Assembly: GCA_016213725.1 (NCBI GenBank)
Contig: JACQZS010000135.1
Location: 28,030 to 92,029 of the forward strand
Reading direction: 5' to 3'
Length of the DNA stretch: 64,000 bases
Source of the DNA: Acidobacteriota bacterium
GTDB taxonomy: Bacteria > Acidobacteriota > Terriglobia > Bryobacterales > Bryobacteraceae
In this document: piece after piece, positions 28,010 through 37,749 of the stretch
Position numbering within the stretch: the stretch's first letter is position 1
How the letters are laid out: each line of letters begins with the position of its first letter
The notes under the pieces: model-generated
The model's database searches: none
What the model was told of the DNA's origin: nothing
Seen by the model: the letters and a program-made list of their open reading frames with translations, nothing else
Program-made: the position numbers and the translations under genes

Positions 28010-29416
28010 TTATTGAGGAAGGACGGTGATAATGACTCGGCGGTAGCGGGTGAGGCGCGGCGTTCCGTTGTCGGTGACGGCCAGAACAATGTGGATGGTT
28101 TCCGGCTTGGCGACGTTGGGCGCGGTGAAGGAGGCCAGGGGCTTGTCGAGGTCTTCGATGACGAGAGCGAGGGGGGTGCGGGAGTTGGAGATGGGGACGG
28201 TGGAGGGCTCGGGGTAGTAGATCCACTGGTAGGAGAGGGTGTTGTTGTCGGGATCGGAGGAGCCTTCGGCGCTGAGGCGGACGCGTTCGCCGGAACGGGC
28301 GGTGAGGCGGTCTGAATGGTTGAGGGCAGCGGCAGGCGGATGGTTGGCGGCGGCGAAGGGTTTGATGGTCCAGTCCATGCGCGCGGAGAAGTCGTTCTGA
28401 AAGGCCTCGCGCCAGCGCCAGATGGTGACTTTGTTGCCGGAGTGCCACTTGCCGTCGATGCCTTGGGCTTCGTCTTCGGCGTCGGACCAGAAGGGGCGGG
28501 TTTCGGGCTCGATCAGCCACTTGCGCATGCGGGGCGTGTAGAACTCGTAGCGGCCGCCCCAACTGCCCCAGTCGGGGTGTTCGGGGTTGCCGAGGCCGTT
28601 CTGAATGAGGAAGAGGAACGACGGGGTGTCGCCTTCCATGAGGAACTTGGTGATGGGGTAGAGGGCGCCGAGGGGGCCTTTGGCGCGGACATGGGTATCG
28701 AGCCAGGGGTTGTCGACGATGGTGAAATCGGCGCCGGCGAAGCGGCCATGGAAGTTGTCGCCGCTGATGGCGGACCAGGTGGCGTGGTGGTAGGCTCCGG
28801 CGGCATGGTAGCCGGGGCTGGCGACGTAGAAGAGACTGGGGAAGGTCTTGCGGAGCCAGGGGCCGCTGTCGTCCTGATCGGAGATGGTGTAGACGCGGAG
28901 TTTTGCGACGAACTTTTGGAGGTCTTCTGGAGAGCGTGTTTGGCGGATTTTGTAGAGAGCCTGGGCGAGGCAGTTGGGTCCGCCCCAGACGACGACCCAG
29001 ACGGGGCGGGGGTCGTCGCGGTCGACGACTTCGATGATGCGGTCTGAGCCGGGGGAGTCCATGTCTTTGCCGACGGCGTTCATGCCGAAGGCGGGGCGGC
29101 CGTCGCGGATGACGGATTGGAGGTAAGCCTCAGTGGGAAAGCCAGGTTCGTGCAAGATGAGGTTGTCACGGACCCTGCCATAGGCTGCGACGATTTCGCG
29201 AATGTGAGCGGAGGCGGTGCGGGTGCGCTGGTGGACTGAGGTGGTGGCGACGACGGCTTCGACGTCGAAGTGGTTGGAGTAGACAAGGAAGCGCACCATG
29301 GATTGGGTGTCGTCGGGCTCGTTCTCGATATCGGTGAGGACGACGACGCGGGGTTTGGACGGGGCGGCGACGGCGATGCAGGAGGCCAGGAAGAGAAGCG
29401 AGACAGCGAGTTTCAT
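28010..29416 (-). CDS. DUF1593 (nucleoside-hydrolase-like/cellulose-binding) secreted protein
   Basis: [66 protein letters not shown]. Confidence 0.85.
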   Translation of the reverse strand: MKLAVSLLFLASCIAVAAPSKPRVVVLTDIENEPDDTQSMVRFLVYSNHFDVEAVVATTSVHQRTRTASAHIREIVAAYGRVRDNLILHEPGFPTEAYLQSVIRDGRPAFGMNAVGKDMDSPGSDRIIEVVDRDDPRPVWVVVWGGPNCLAQALYKIRQTRSPEDLQKFVAKLRVYTISDQDDSGPWLRKTFPSLFYVASPGYHAAGAYHHATWSAISGDNFHGRFAGADFTIVDNPWLDTHVRAKGPLGALYPITKFLMEGDTPSFLFLIQNGLGNPEHPDWGSWGGRYEFYTPRMRKWLIEPETRPFWSDAEDEAQGIDGKWHSGNKVTIWRWREAFQNDFSARMDWTIKPFAAANHPPAAALNHSDRLTARSGERVRLSAEGSSDPDNNTLSYQWIYYPEPSTVPISNSRTPLALVIEDLDKPLASFTAPNVAKPETIHIVLAVTDNGTPRLTRYRRVIITVLPQ

Positions 29417-29423
29417 GGGGGTG

Positions 29424-30701
29424 CTAGTTGGATTTGGGCTGAGCGCAGCGAGCGATACGGGCGGCGAAGTCTTTCAGGAATTCGGCGCGCCATTGGTTGA
29501 CGGATTTTGCGCCGGGGTAGACGCCTTCGGCGAGCGCGGGATCGGGCGAGTCGATCCACCAGTTGGGATGGATGGTGGACGGCAGCGAGGTCTTCTCGGG
29601 CGGCGGAGGAACGGCGGTGAACCTGCCCTGGATGCCATCGAGGGCGGGGAAGTCGCTCTTGACGGCAAAGGACCAGGCCTTGGCATCGCGCGGAGAGAAG
29701 CGGAAGCGGAGGGTGTTGCCATCGAGGGCGGCTGGAGTGTTGATGCGATTGTCTACGACCACGCGGACGGAGTGCCGTGCGGTGAAGCCGTCGGGTACGG
29801 CGATGGCGTACTCCACAACGCCGAAGACTTCTGCATGATCGGCTTCTGTGGTCCAGCGGGTGAAGACGGTCTTGCGATGGTCCCAGATGCGAGCGTAGCT
29901 GCCGCCCCAACTGGGAGCGGCGGGGTTTTCCGGATCGCCCTTGAGGAGGAAGTTGACGGAGGGGGTGTCGCCCATCTTGATGGCGCCCTTGAGGAGAGAG
30001 GCGAAGAAGGAGCCGAGGGCGCCGCGGCCGGCGACGTAGGCGGAGACGAACGTGGAGTTGCCGAGGTCGCCGGATTGATCGCCGCCCACGAAGTAGCCGC
30101 GGTAAGTTGCATTCGATTCGACGATCCAGAGCTTGGGGTGATTCTGTTCGATGTAGTTGTAGGCGTGGACACTCCACATTTTGTTGGGGCCGCCGATGAA
30201 GTAGACGCGGAGTTTGGGGAGGATGTCGGGGGCGTCGTGGAGGGCCTGGGCGAGGTCTTCGATACCGCCCCAGACGAGGACGTAGAGGGGGCGGGGGTCT
30301 GGCTTGCGGGCGCACTGGACGATCCAATTGGAGCCATCGGTAGCGGCGCCGAAGCCGGCGGGGCCGGGACTATCGAATGCGCCCTGTTTGGAGATGGAGC
30401 GGAGGGTGGCGGGCGCGGGATAGCGGGCGGACCAGGTCTTGAGCTTGGGGTAGTCCTGCTGGTAGAGATCGATGACCTGAAGGATGTGTTGGAGGCGGCC
30501 GGGGCCGTAGGGAGAGGAGACGATGCCTTCGACGTCGAACGAGTCGGCGTAGAGGAGGAAGTGGACCATGGACTGGAAATCGTCGGGGTCGGTGCCGCCG
30601 ATATCGGAGGAGACCAGGACGCGGTGGCGGTGGCCGGAGAGGGCGCCGCGGTCGGCCGCGGAGAGAAGAATCGGCAGGATGAGGAGGAAAAGGAACTTCA
30701 T
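29424..30701 (-). CDS. DUF1593 secreted protein (tandem paralogue)
   Basis: [19 protein letters not shown]...[61 protein letters not shown]. Confidence 0.85.
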   Translation of the reverse strand: MKFLFLLILPILLSAADRGALSGHRHRVLVSSDIGGTDPDDFQSMVHFLLYADSFDVEGIVSSPYGPGRLQHILQVIDLYQQDYPKLKTWSARYPAPATLRSISKQGAFDSPGPAGFGAATDGSNWIVQCARKPDPRPLYVLVWGGIEDLAQALHDAPDILPKLRVYFIGGPNKMWSVHAYNYIEQNHPKLWIVESNATYRGYFVGGDQSGDLGNSTFVSAYVAGRGALGSFFASLLKGAIKMGDTPSVNFLLKGDPENPAAPSWGGSYARIWDHRKTVFTRWTTEADHAEVFGVVEYAIAVPDGFTARHSVRVVVDNRINTPAALDGNTLRFRFSPRDAKAWSFAVKSDFPALDGIQGRFTAVPPPPEKTSLPSTIHPNWWIDSPDPALAEGVYPGAKSVNQWRAEFLKDFAARIARCAQPKSN

Positions 30702-30769
30702 GGCGCAGCCTGAGGAGAGCATACCGGGTTGGAGCCACACGAGAGAAGCCCCTTGCGGGACCGGTGGGT

Positions 30770-31300
30770 TTCTGAGTGGTTTGGACTGGAATGACCAGAC
30801 CTTCGATGAAGCGGGTGGCGGAGGGGGTGACGGCGAGGAGGTTGGAGTCGTTGATGGTGTATTCGTTGCGGTTGAGGTAGGACTGGAAGCAGTCTTTCTG
30901 GCCGACGGCGGGGTCGAAGTGGTTGTTCATGCCTTCTTCGGTGCCGAAGCCAGGGGTGTTGGTGGCTTTGGGGTACAGCTTCACGTAAGAGGCGTAAACG
31001 GGGTCGAGGACGGGAATGCCTTTGTTGCCGGGGAAGGGGGTACGGACAACGCGGGCGTCCTCGTGGCGGGCGGAGTGGGGGTCGCAGATGGTGGATTCGA
31101 CGGTTTTAAGCGCTTGGCCGACTTCGAGGGTGAAATTGACGACGGGGCGCGTTCCGGCAGTGAGGGCCAATCCGGTACGGTGCGCCTTCTTGAAGTCGTT
31201 GGCCTCCACGGCGACTGTGTAGGCACCCGGGCTGAGAAGCGGCACTTCTTAGAAACCGGTAGCCGTATCCAGTACAGCGAACCCACGAGATGCGAGCGTG
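30770..31300 (-). pseudogene. degraded TonB-dependent receptor fragment
   Basis: Minus-strand PGAYTVAVEANDFKKAHRTGLALTAGTRPVVNFTLEVGQALKTVES (CarboxypepD_reg end) joined directly to RTPFPGNKGIPVLDPVYASYVKLYPKATN...NHFDPAVGQKDCFQSYLNRNEYTINDSN (receptor interior). Plug and C-terminal barrel are missing. Confidence 0.75.
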
Positions 31301-31495
31301 GCACTCAGGCAGGCGTGATTCAAGAAGCTTGGCCATATTCCGGCGTTCTGTCGCACGACTTTCCGCCTCGCGGAATTCCGGGGAGTTTGGGATGAGAGCG
31401 GGCTCTTCCCGCCATAGGGAATTGCCCGGCTGCCCCGATGTTCAAGTTGCATTCCGAGCCCAATGCGATGGAATAGAAGGACGAGGCGATGCATG

Positions 31496-32188
31496 CAACA
31501 TAGATTGGCTCTGCTTCATACAAGTCCGGTGCTGGTGCCGGTGTTCGATGGCTTGTGCCAGCAGGTACTGCCTGAGGTGGAGAGATACCACATGGTAGAC
31601 GAGAGCCTGATCCGAAACACAGTCCGGGCGGGGCGACTTGAGAAGCCCACTATCCGGCGGCTAGTGGCGGAGATTGGCGTGGCCTTCGAAGGCGGAGCGA
31701 CAGCCGTGTTTGTGACGTGTTCGTCGATTGGCCCCGGGGTGTCAGCGGCCAGGCAACTCTACGAAGAGCCGATATTTCGGATTGACGAGGCGATGGCAGC
31801 GAAGGCCGTTACAATGGGCTCCCGGGTAGGGGTGCTGGCGACGGTGCGGACGACCCTGGAGCCGACGGTGCAACTGATCCGCGACTCTGCGAAAACAGCT
31901 GGCACGGTGGTGACCGTGGAGGCAGGACTGTGTGAGGGGGCGTTCGACGCCGTGCTGGCGGGCGATGGGGCAGGCCACGACCGGATTGTGAGGGAGGGGT
32001 TGATGCGGCTGGCCGGACTGGCGGACGTAGTCGTGCTGGCGCAGGCTTCGATGGCGCGGGTGATTGAGAACATTGCAGAGGGCGAATTGAAGGTGCCTGT
32101 GTTGACGAGTCCGATGTTGGCTGTGCAGCAGATCCGGGTGGCTCTTGGATTGAGCCGAGCGCAAGTCCCGGTGGGTGTTTCCGCATAG
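31496..32188 (+). CDS. Asp/Glu/hydantoin racemase-family protein
   Basis: LALLHTSPVLVPVFDGL...AVFVTCSSIGPGVSAA...VGVLATVRTTLEPT...DVVVLAQASMARV...PVLTSPMLAVQQI: two-Cys-superfamily layout (second Cys position not obvious). Confidence 0.72.
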   Translation, partial: QHRLALLHTSPVLVPVFDGLCQQVLPEVERYHMVDESLIRNTVRAGRLEKPTIRRLVAEIGVAFEGGATAVFVTCSSIGPGVSAARQLYEEPIFRIDEAMAAKAVTMGSRVGVLATVRTTLEPTVQLIRDSAKTAGTVVTVEAGLCEGAFDAVLAGDGAGHDRIVREGLMRLAGLADVVVLAQASMARVIENIAEGELKVPVLTSPMLAVQQIRVALGLSRAQVPVGVSA

Positions 32189-32213
32189 GCGGGGCGGCGC
32201 AGCCGTGGGCTTC

Positions 32214-33482
32214 ATGAAGACACGCAATCTTGTCCTGGCTCTGTTGGTGCTGCTGTCGGTGATCACGTTTCTCGACCGTCTGGCGATAGCGGCGGCGGGG
32301 CCGAGGATGCAGCAGGAGTTGGGCCTGGATCCCAAGCAATGGGGTTGGATTCTGGGAGCATTTGTCCTGGCATACGGGGTCTTCGAGATCCCGACAGGCG
32401 CGATGGGCGACCGGATGGGACAGCGACGGGTGATCACGAGAATCGTGGTGTGGTGGTCAGTCTTCACCGCGCTGACAGGAGCGGTGAGCGGGTTTGTGCC
32501 GTTGCTGGCGACGCGGTTTCTCTTTGGCGCCGGAGAGGCTGGCGCCTACCCCAACATGGCGGCCAGCGTGGCGCGGTGGTTTCCACGAATGGAGCGGGCG
32601 CGGGCGCAGGGGTTCGTGTGGGGCGGCAGCAGGGCCGGCGGCGCACTGGCGCCGCTGCTTGTAGTTCCCTTACAGGCGCGCTTCGGCTGGAGGGCGTCGT
32701 TCTGGATTCTGGGCGTGATCGGGGTTGCATGGGCATCTGTCTGGTGGTGGTGGTACCGCGACTTGCCTGCTCAGAGCGGCCGCGTGTCCGAAGAGGAACT
32801 GGCGGAAATCGGGTCGTCGAGCAACGCTGAGACGCATGAGGCGGCGCCCTGGGGGCGGCTACTGCGCAGCCGCCAGTTGTGGCTCATTCTGGGCATGTAC
32901 TCGTCGTATGCGTGGAGTTCGTGGTTCTACTTTTCGTGGCTGCACACCTACCTGGTGCGAGGGCGAGGATTCAGTTATGACCAGATGGCGGTGATCTCTG
33001 CGCTCGCTTTCGCGTTCGGCGCTGCGGCGAACCTGGCGGGGGGGTATGTGGGGGATCTCGCGGTTCGCAAACTGGGGGTGAAACGAGGCCGGCGGATGAT
33101 CGGCTGCGCGAGTTTGAGTGCGGGGGCAGTCCTGCTGCTGGCGACGGCGCTGACACGGGACCAGGTGTCAGCAACGGTCCTGATTTCACTGGGGCTGGGA
33201 GTGACGGACCTGATGCTGCCTTCGGCATGGGCGACCTGCGTGGACATCGGCGGAAGGTATACGGGCACCGTGACAGGCGCGATGAATTCAGCCGGGCAGT
33301 TGGGGGGCTTCCTGTGCACGGTGCTCTTTGGCTACATCGTTGCGCTGAGCGGGAGCTATGATCTCCCGTTAGTCGTGATTGCGGCGATGCTCACGTTGAG
33401 TGCGGTGCTGTTTTCGCGCATCGACTCATCACGGCCGCTGTTTGAGGAGGCCGAGGCCACGGCGAACGGCGGACGGGATTAG
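32214..33482 (+). CDS. MFS transporter (anion:cation symporter/hexuronate-galactonate-like)
   Basis: About 12 TM; MKTRNLVLALLVLLSVITFLDRLAIAAAGPRMQQELGLDPKQWGWILGAFVLAYGVFEIPTGAMGDRMGQRRVI. Confidence 0.88.
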   Translation: MKTRNLVLALLVLLSVITFLDRLAIAAAGPRMQQELGLDPKQWGWILGAFVLAYGVFEIPTGAMGDRMGQRRVITRIVVWWSVFTALTGAVSGFVPLLATRFLFGAGEAGAYPNMAASVARWFPRMERARAQGFVWGGSRAGGALAPLLVVPLQARFGWRASFWILGVIGVAWASVWWWWYRDLPAQSGRVSEEELAEIGSSSNAETHEAAPWGRLLRSRQLWLILGMYSSYAWSSWFYFSWLHTYLVRGRGFSYDQMAVISALAFAFGAAANLAGGYVGDLAVRKLGVKRGRRMIGCASLSAGAVLLLATALTRDQVSATVLISLGLGVTDLMLPSAWATCVDIGGRYTGTVTGAMNSAGQLGGFLCTVLFGYIVALSGSYDLPLVVIAAMLTLSAVLFSRIDSSRPLFEEAEATANGGRD

Positions 33483-34645
33483 GCCATCAGCGGAGACGAG
33501 TGAGCGGGGATGGCGGGATTCTGGCCGTCGAGGGGATAGACGAGATCCACGTTTTGCGTGGTGAGCAGCTTGTGTTTGGCGAATACGGCCGAGGGAACGG
33601 GTTTGCCGTCGAGGATGTTAATGGCGAGGCGGACCAGATCCTCGCCGTAACGTTCTGGGAAGTAGGCAACGGAACCGACGAGGCGCGTATTCTTGCGGCG
33701 TAGTTCATTGCGGGCCTCGAGGGTTCCGTTTTGCCCGACGACGGCGCAGAGGTGGCCGACCCCAGCCTCTTCAAAGCCGCGGAGCGCAGCGAGGGCGCAC
33801 ATGTCGTTGACAGCGCCGACCAGAGTCCTCTTGGGCTTGGAGCGCGCGATGAAGCGGCGGACGACGCCAAGAATCTGTTCGAAGTCGCCTTTGCCATCGA
33901 GATGAATGGGGTTGAGCCGGTCGAAGCCCGGCAACTCCGTACGCAGTCCTTCCACGGTGCCTGTGATTCGGAGGCCGGGCAAGGGGCCGGCGATCGGAAG
34001 TTCCAGTAGAAGGAGTTGCTCGGCGCCCTCCGGCCATTGCTTTTTGGCCCAGCGGCCGAGTGCACGGCCCGCGATGAGGCCTGCCTCGTAGTTGTTTGCT
34101 CCGTAGTACGTGGCGCCTGGGTGGGGGATTTCGATGGCGATGACAGGGATGTTCGCTTCGAGGAAGCAGGCGGCGATGCTAGGGGCGACGCGTTGGTAGG
34201 TTTGGAATTCCAGAACGAGATTGACCCGCTCCCGCACGAGGTGTTCCGCATTGCGGAGGGCCTCGCGGGCGCTATAGCGGTTGTTCACCATGATGAGGTG
34301 AATGCGGTCATTGGCGGCGGCAGCCCGCTGCAGGCCCTCGCTGACCGTTTGAGAAAAGACCGAATTGGCCTGCGCCGCGAAGCCGAGGCGGATGCTCTGC
34401 GAAAACCCGGTACGGACCAGGCAGCGGTACTCGCCCCGCGCCACGCGCTCCATAATGCCGCCTTGCACAAGGCTGGTAAGGAGGCGGAAAGCGGTGGTGC
34501 GCGACAGGCCGGTGCGATTGACCACGTCAGCGAGTTGGAGAACTTCACCCTCTCTGCGGAAGCACTTCAGGATCCCACAGGCCCGGACAACAGCCTGGGC
34601 AGCGTTCCGATCGCGGTTCTGGACGTTGGTGACGGGAGTTTGCAT
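33479..34645 (-). CDS. IclR-type HTH fused to periplasmic-binding-protein (type I sugar-binding) domain: transcriptional regulator
   Basis: AVVRACGILKCFRREGEVLQLADVVNRTGLSRTTAFRLLTSLVQGGIMER (IclR HTH), then NDRIHLIMVNNR...VIAIEIPHPGATYYGANNYEAGLIAGRALG (LacI/PBP-I). Confidence 0.82.
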   Translation of the reverse strand: MQTPVTNVQNRDRNAAQAVVRACGILKCFRREGEVLQLADVVNRTGLSRTTAFRLLTSLVQGGIMERVARGEYRCLVRTGFSQSIRLGFAAQANSVFSQTVSEGLQRAAAANDRIHLIMVNNRYSAREALRNAEHLVRERVNLVLEFQTYQRVAPSIAACFLEANIPVIAIEIPHPGATYYGANNYEAGLIAGRALGRWAKKQWPEGAEQLLLLELPIAGPLPGLRITGTVEGLRTELPGFDRLNPIHLDGKGDFEQILGVVRRFIARSKPKRTLVGAVNDMCALAALRGFEEAGVGHLCAVVGQNGTLEARNELRRKNTRLVGSVAYFPERYGEDLVRLAINILDGKPVPSAVFAKHKLLTTQNVDLVYPLDGQNPAIPAHSSPLMA

Positions 34646-34929
34646 GTCGAATGGCCGGCTGGATTCAAGTCTCGTACTCGTCGACTATTGTATGCTGGCT
34701 TCCCGCATTACGGAATCGCTATTCGCGTCGGCGGGAAGGCGCAGGCGGAGAAGAAGAGCCCCAGGCCCTAAGCGGAATTGATGAGGCAGGCAGCAAGGCG
34801 AGGCGGAAGAACTGGATTGACGGGGCAGATGGCAGGGTGCGGCGTTGAGTTTCAGGTCAGGATAACCATGCACTCCATCGATTCAGCTCCCGAAGGATCA
34901 GTTGCCGCGGCGGCAGCCGCTGCCAGTCT

Positions 34930-35360
34930 GGCACAAAGGGTGAGATGCCACAGTTAGCGGATGGTCTACGCCGCGAAACTCGGACATCCGGACCGCCACA
35001 AGCTGCCGGGCGTGGAGGCGAATATAGGGCCGCTGGGCTATGGACTGCCGATTGCGGTGGGCGCGGCTAAGGCGGCCAAGCTGAAGGGGGAACGGTGGCG
35101 CACATTCGTGATGACCGGCGATGGCGGCATCTCACTTCCAACTGGATAACTTGGCCCTAATGGCAGACAGGAGCCGCTTGCAGCAGGGGGGCGAAACGGG
35201 GCGCACGATCACGATGGAGCCTCTCGCGGAGTGGTTCCGGGCATTTGGCTGGGCAATGCGAGAGGTACATGGTAACGACCACTCTGAGTTGGTGCAAACG
35301 TTCAGCGGCCTTCCTTTCGAAATGGGCCGGCTGAACTGCGTGATAGGGCGGGCACAGTTT
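34930..35360 (+). pseudogene. transketolase N-terminal-subunit fragment, frameshifted/internally deleted
   Basis: Frame 2: GHPDRHKLPGVEANIGPLGYGLPIAVGAAKAAKLKGERWRTFVMTGDG. Then a different frame: ASHFQLDNLALMADRSRLQQGGETGRTITMEPLAEWFRAFGWAMREVHGNDHSELVQTF...LPFEMGRLNCVI. Confidence 0.82.
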
Positions 35361-35459
35361 GAGGAGGGAAGTGAAAGGATGACCGTTCCACAGATAGAGC
35401 GTGTTGAAGCGGTTTTCGAGCAGGAAGTATGGCTCACCCCCTGTGTTGAGAAGTCTCTA

Positions 35460-37580
35460 TTACTGCGTGTTCGTGCTGAGGCCGCGTTTCTGGATCAGCG
35501 GAGCCACGGAAGGCTCGCGGCCCCGGAAATCCTTGTACATCTGCATGGCGTCTTCGCTGCCGCCGCGCTCCAGTATCCTGGTGCGGAATGCGCGAGCCAG
35601 ATTCGGATCGAACAGATTGCCCTTTTCCTTGAAGGCCTGGTAGGCGTCACTGTCGAGTACTTCACTCCAGATGTAGCTGTAGTAGCCGGCGGCGTAGCCG
35701 GAGGCGAAGATGTGCTGGAAGTACGTGCTGCGGTAGCGCGAGTAAATTTCAGGCAGCAGGCCGATTCTCGAGAGCGCGGCCTTTTCGAATCCGGCGGCGT
35801 CGGTCTTCGGCTCCGACTTGATGGTGTGCCATTCCATGTCGAGCAGAGAAGCGGCCAGGTACTCGACGGTGAGGAAACCTTGGTTGAACTTGCCGGCGCG
35901 ATCGATCTTGGCGAGTAGTTCGGGGGGAATGGGTTTGCCGGTCTGATAGTGCTTCGCGAATGTAGACAGGACCGCGGGTTCGGTAGCCCAGTTCTCCATG
36001 ATCTGCGAGGGGAGTTCAACGAAGTCTCGCGGCGTGCCGCTCAAGTCCTTGTATCGAACCTTGGCGAAGAGGGAATGCAGGCCGTGGCCGAACTCGTGGA
36101 AGAGAGTCTCCACCTCCTCCGGACTAAGCAAGGCGGGCTTGCCGGCGGTGGGCCGGCTGAAGTTGCAGACATTCACGACGATCGGACGGATGTCCTTGCC
36201 ATTCCTGATGCGCTGGCCGCGATAGCGGCTGGACCAGGCGCCGACGCGTTTGCCTGGGCGTGGGTGATAGTCCGTGAGGAAGATGCCGAGGAGCGAACCG
36301 TCGGAGTCTTTCACTTCGAAAGTGCGCACTTCGGCGTGGTACTTGGGTAGATCCGTTCGCTCAGTGATCTGGATGCCGTACAGCTTGTTGGCGACCATGA
36401 AGGCGCCTTTCAGCACATCGTCCAGGCTGAGATATTCGCGCACCTCATCCTCGTTCAGGGCGTAGCGCTGGGCCTTCACCTTCTCGGCGTAATACCGCCA
36501 ATCCCACGGCTCCAACTGGAAGCCGCCGCCGGCTGCGCTGATCATCGCCTGCATGTCGGACTTTTCTCTTCCGGCGAGGCCGAGCGCGGGCGTCCACAAT
36601 TGGTTGAGCAGATCGTAGACCTTTTCGGGCCTCTTGGCCATGCGCTCTTCCAACGTGAGGTGGGCGAAGGTTTCGTAGCCGAGCAACCGAGCCTTCTCGG
36701 CCCGCAAGGCGGCGATCCGGTAAAGCACCTGGTTGTTGTCCTGCTCATTCCCGTTATCGCACCGCTTGGTATAAGCGATCAGGATCTGGCGGCGGAGTTC
36801 GCGGTTGTCGGCGTAGGTGAGAAACGGCCAGATGCTCGGCGCCTGGAGCGTGAAAACCCACTTGCCCGGAAGGTTGGCGCGTTTGGCTGCATCTGCTGCG
36901 GCGGCCACGACACCTGCCGGAAGCCCGGAGAGATCCTCTCTCTTCTCGATCACCAGTTTGTAGGCATTGGTCTCTTTCAATAGGTTCTGACTGAAGCGGA
37001 CGGAGAGGGTGGAGAGTTCCCGGTTGATGGAGCGGAGGCGGTCCTTGCCGGCGCTGTCAAGCCCGGCGCCGCCGCGCACAAAGCTCTTGTACGTTTCGTC
37101 GGTCAGGCGGACCTGCTCTGGAGTGAGTCCGGAGGAATTACGCATGACCCAGACGGCTTTCACGCGGGCGAAGAGCTTCGGGTCCATCATCTGGTCGTCG
37201 CGCAAGGCGGCCAGCATGGGCGCCACTTTGCGTGAAACGGCTTCGACGGTTTCGTTGGTTTCGGCGCCCGCCAGGTTGCTGAAGACACCCTGGACCTTAT
37301 CCAGAAGATCCCCTGTACTATCCAACGCTTCGATGGTGTTGGCGAACGTTGGGGGAGCGGGATTTCCGGCGATGGCCAGCACATCATTGCGGTTTTCACT
37401 GATGCCGCGCTCGAGGGCAGGGAAGAAGTGCTCGTTGCGGATCTCGGCGAAGGGGGGCATGCCGAAGGGGCCTGTCCAATCGCGGAAGAACGGGTTGTCA
37501 GCAGAGCTCGCGGGCGGTTGAGCGTTCAGCATGAATGAGCCGGACAGTGCCGGGAAGAGACAAAAGTGGCGCCTTTCCAT
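35460..37580 (-). CDS. dcp: M3 family peptidyl-dipeptidase Dcp
   Basis: LFHEFGHGLHSLFAKVRYKDLSGTPRDFVELPSQIMENW (HExGH zinc site of M3); NPFFRDWTGPFGMPPFAEIRNEHFFPALERGI. Confidence 0.93.
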   Translation of the reverse strand: MERRHFCLFPALSGSFMLNAQPPASSADNPFFRDWTGPFGMPPFAEIRNEHFFPALERGISENRNDVLAIAGNPAPPTFANTIEALDSTGDLLDKVQGVFSNLAGAETNETVEAVSRKVAPMLAALRDDQMMDPKLFARVKAVWVMRNSSGLTPEQVRLTDETYKSFVRGGAGLDSAGKDRLRSINRELSTLSVRFSQNLLKETNAYKLVIEKREDLSGLPAGVVAAAADAAKRANLPGKWVFTLQAPSIWPFLTYADNRELRRQILIAYTKRCDNGNEQDNNQVLYRIAALRAEKARLLGYETFAHLTLEERMAKRPEKVYDLLNQLWTPALGLAGREKSDMQAMISAAGGGFQLEPWDWRYYAEKVKAQRYALNEDEVREYLSLDDVLKGAFMVANKLYGIQITERTDLPKYHAEVRTFEVKDSDGSLLGIFLTDYHPRPGKRVGAWSSRYRGQRIRNGKDIRPIVVNVCNFSRPTAGKPALLSPEEVETLFHEFGHGLHSLFAKVRYKDLSGTPRDFVELPSQIMENWATEPAVLSTFAKHYQTGKPIPPELLAKIDRAGKFNQGFLTVEYLAASLLDMEWHTIKSEPKTDAAGFEKAALSRIGLLPEIYSRYRSTYFQHIFASGYAAGYYSYIWSEVLDSDAYQAFKEKGNLFDPNLARAFRTRILERGGSEDAMQMYKDFRGREPSVAPLIQKRGLSTNTQ

Positions 37581-37749
37581 CTTGAGGATGATTTTATCCG
37601 AAATGGTTCCGGCGCCACCTATCGATTTTAGGACACCTGCCTAGTGCAACCCGGGCGGAACCGGCCGCGCCGGCAAGAAGGCATGTTGATCCTCCTTCCG
37701 TCCACGGAGTTCTGCTCCGGCTTGAGCGCGGCGCGCGCCAGGCAACGAA

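Noticed and set aside
29298-30713. 471-aa plus-strand ORF over the DUF1593 gene
   Set aside because: Gly/Ala/Val/Glu-rich antisense shadow; DUF1593 is on the minus strand.
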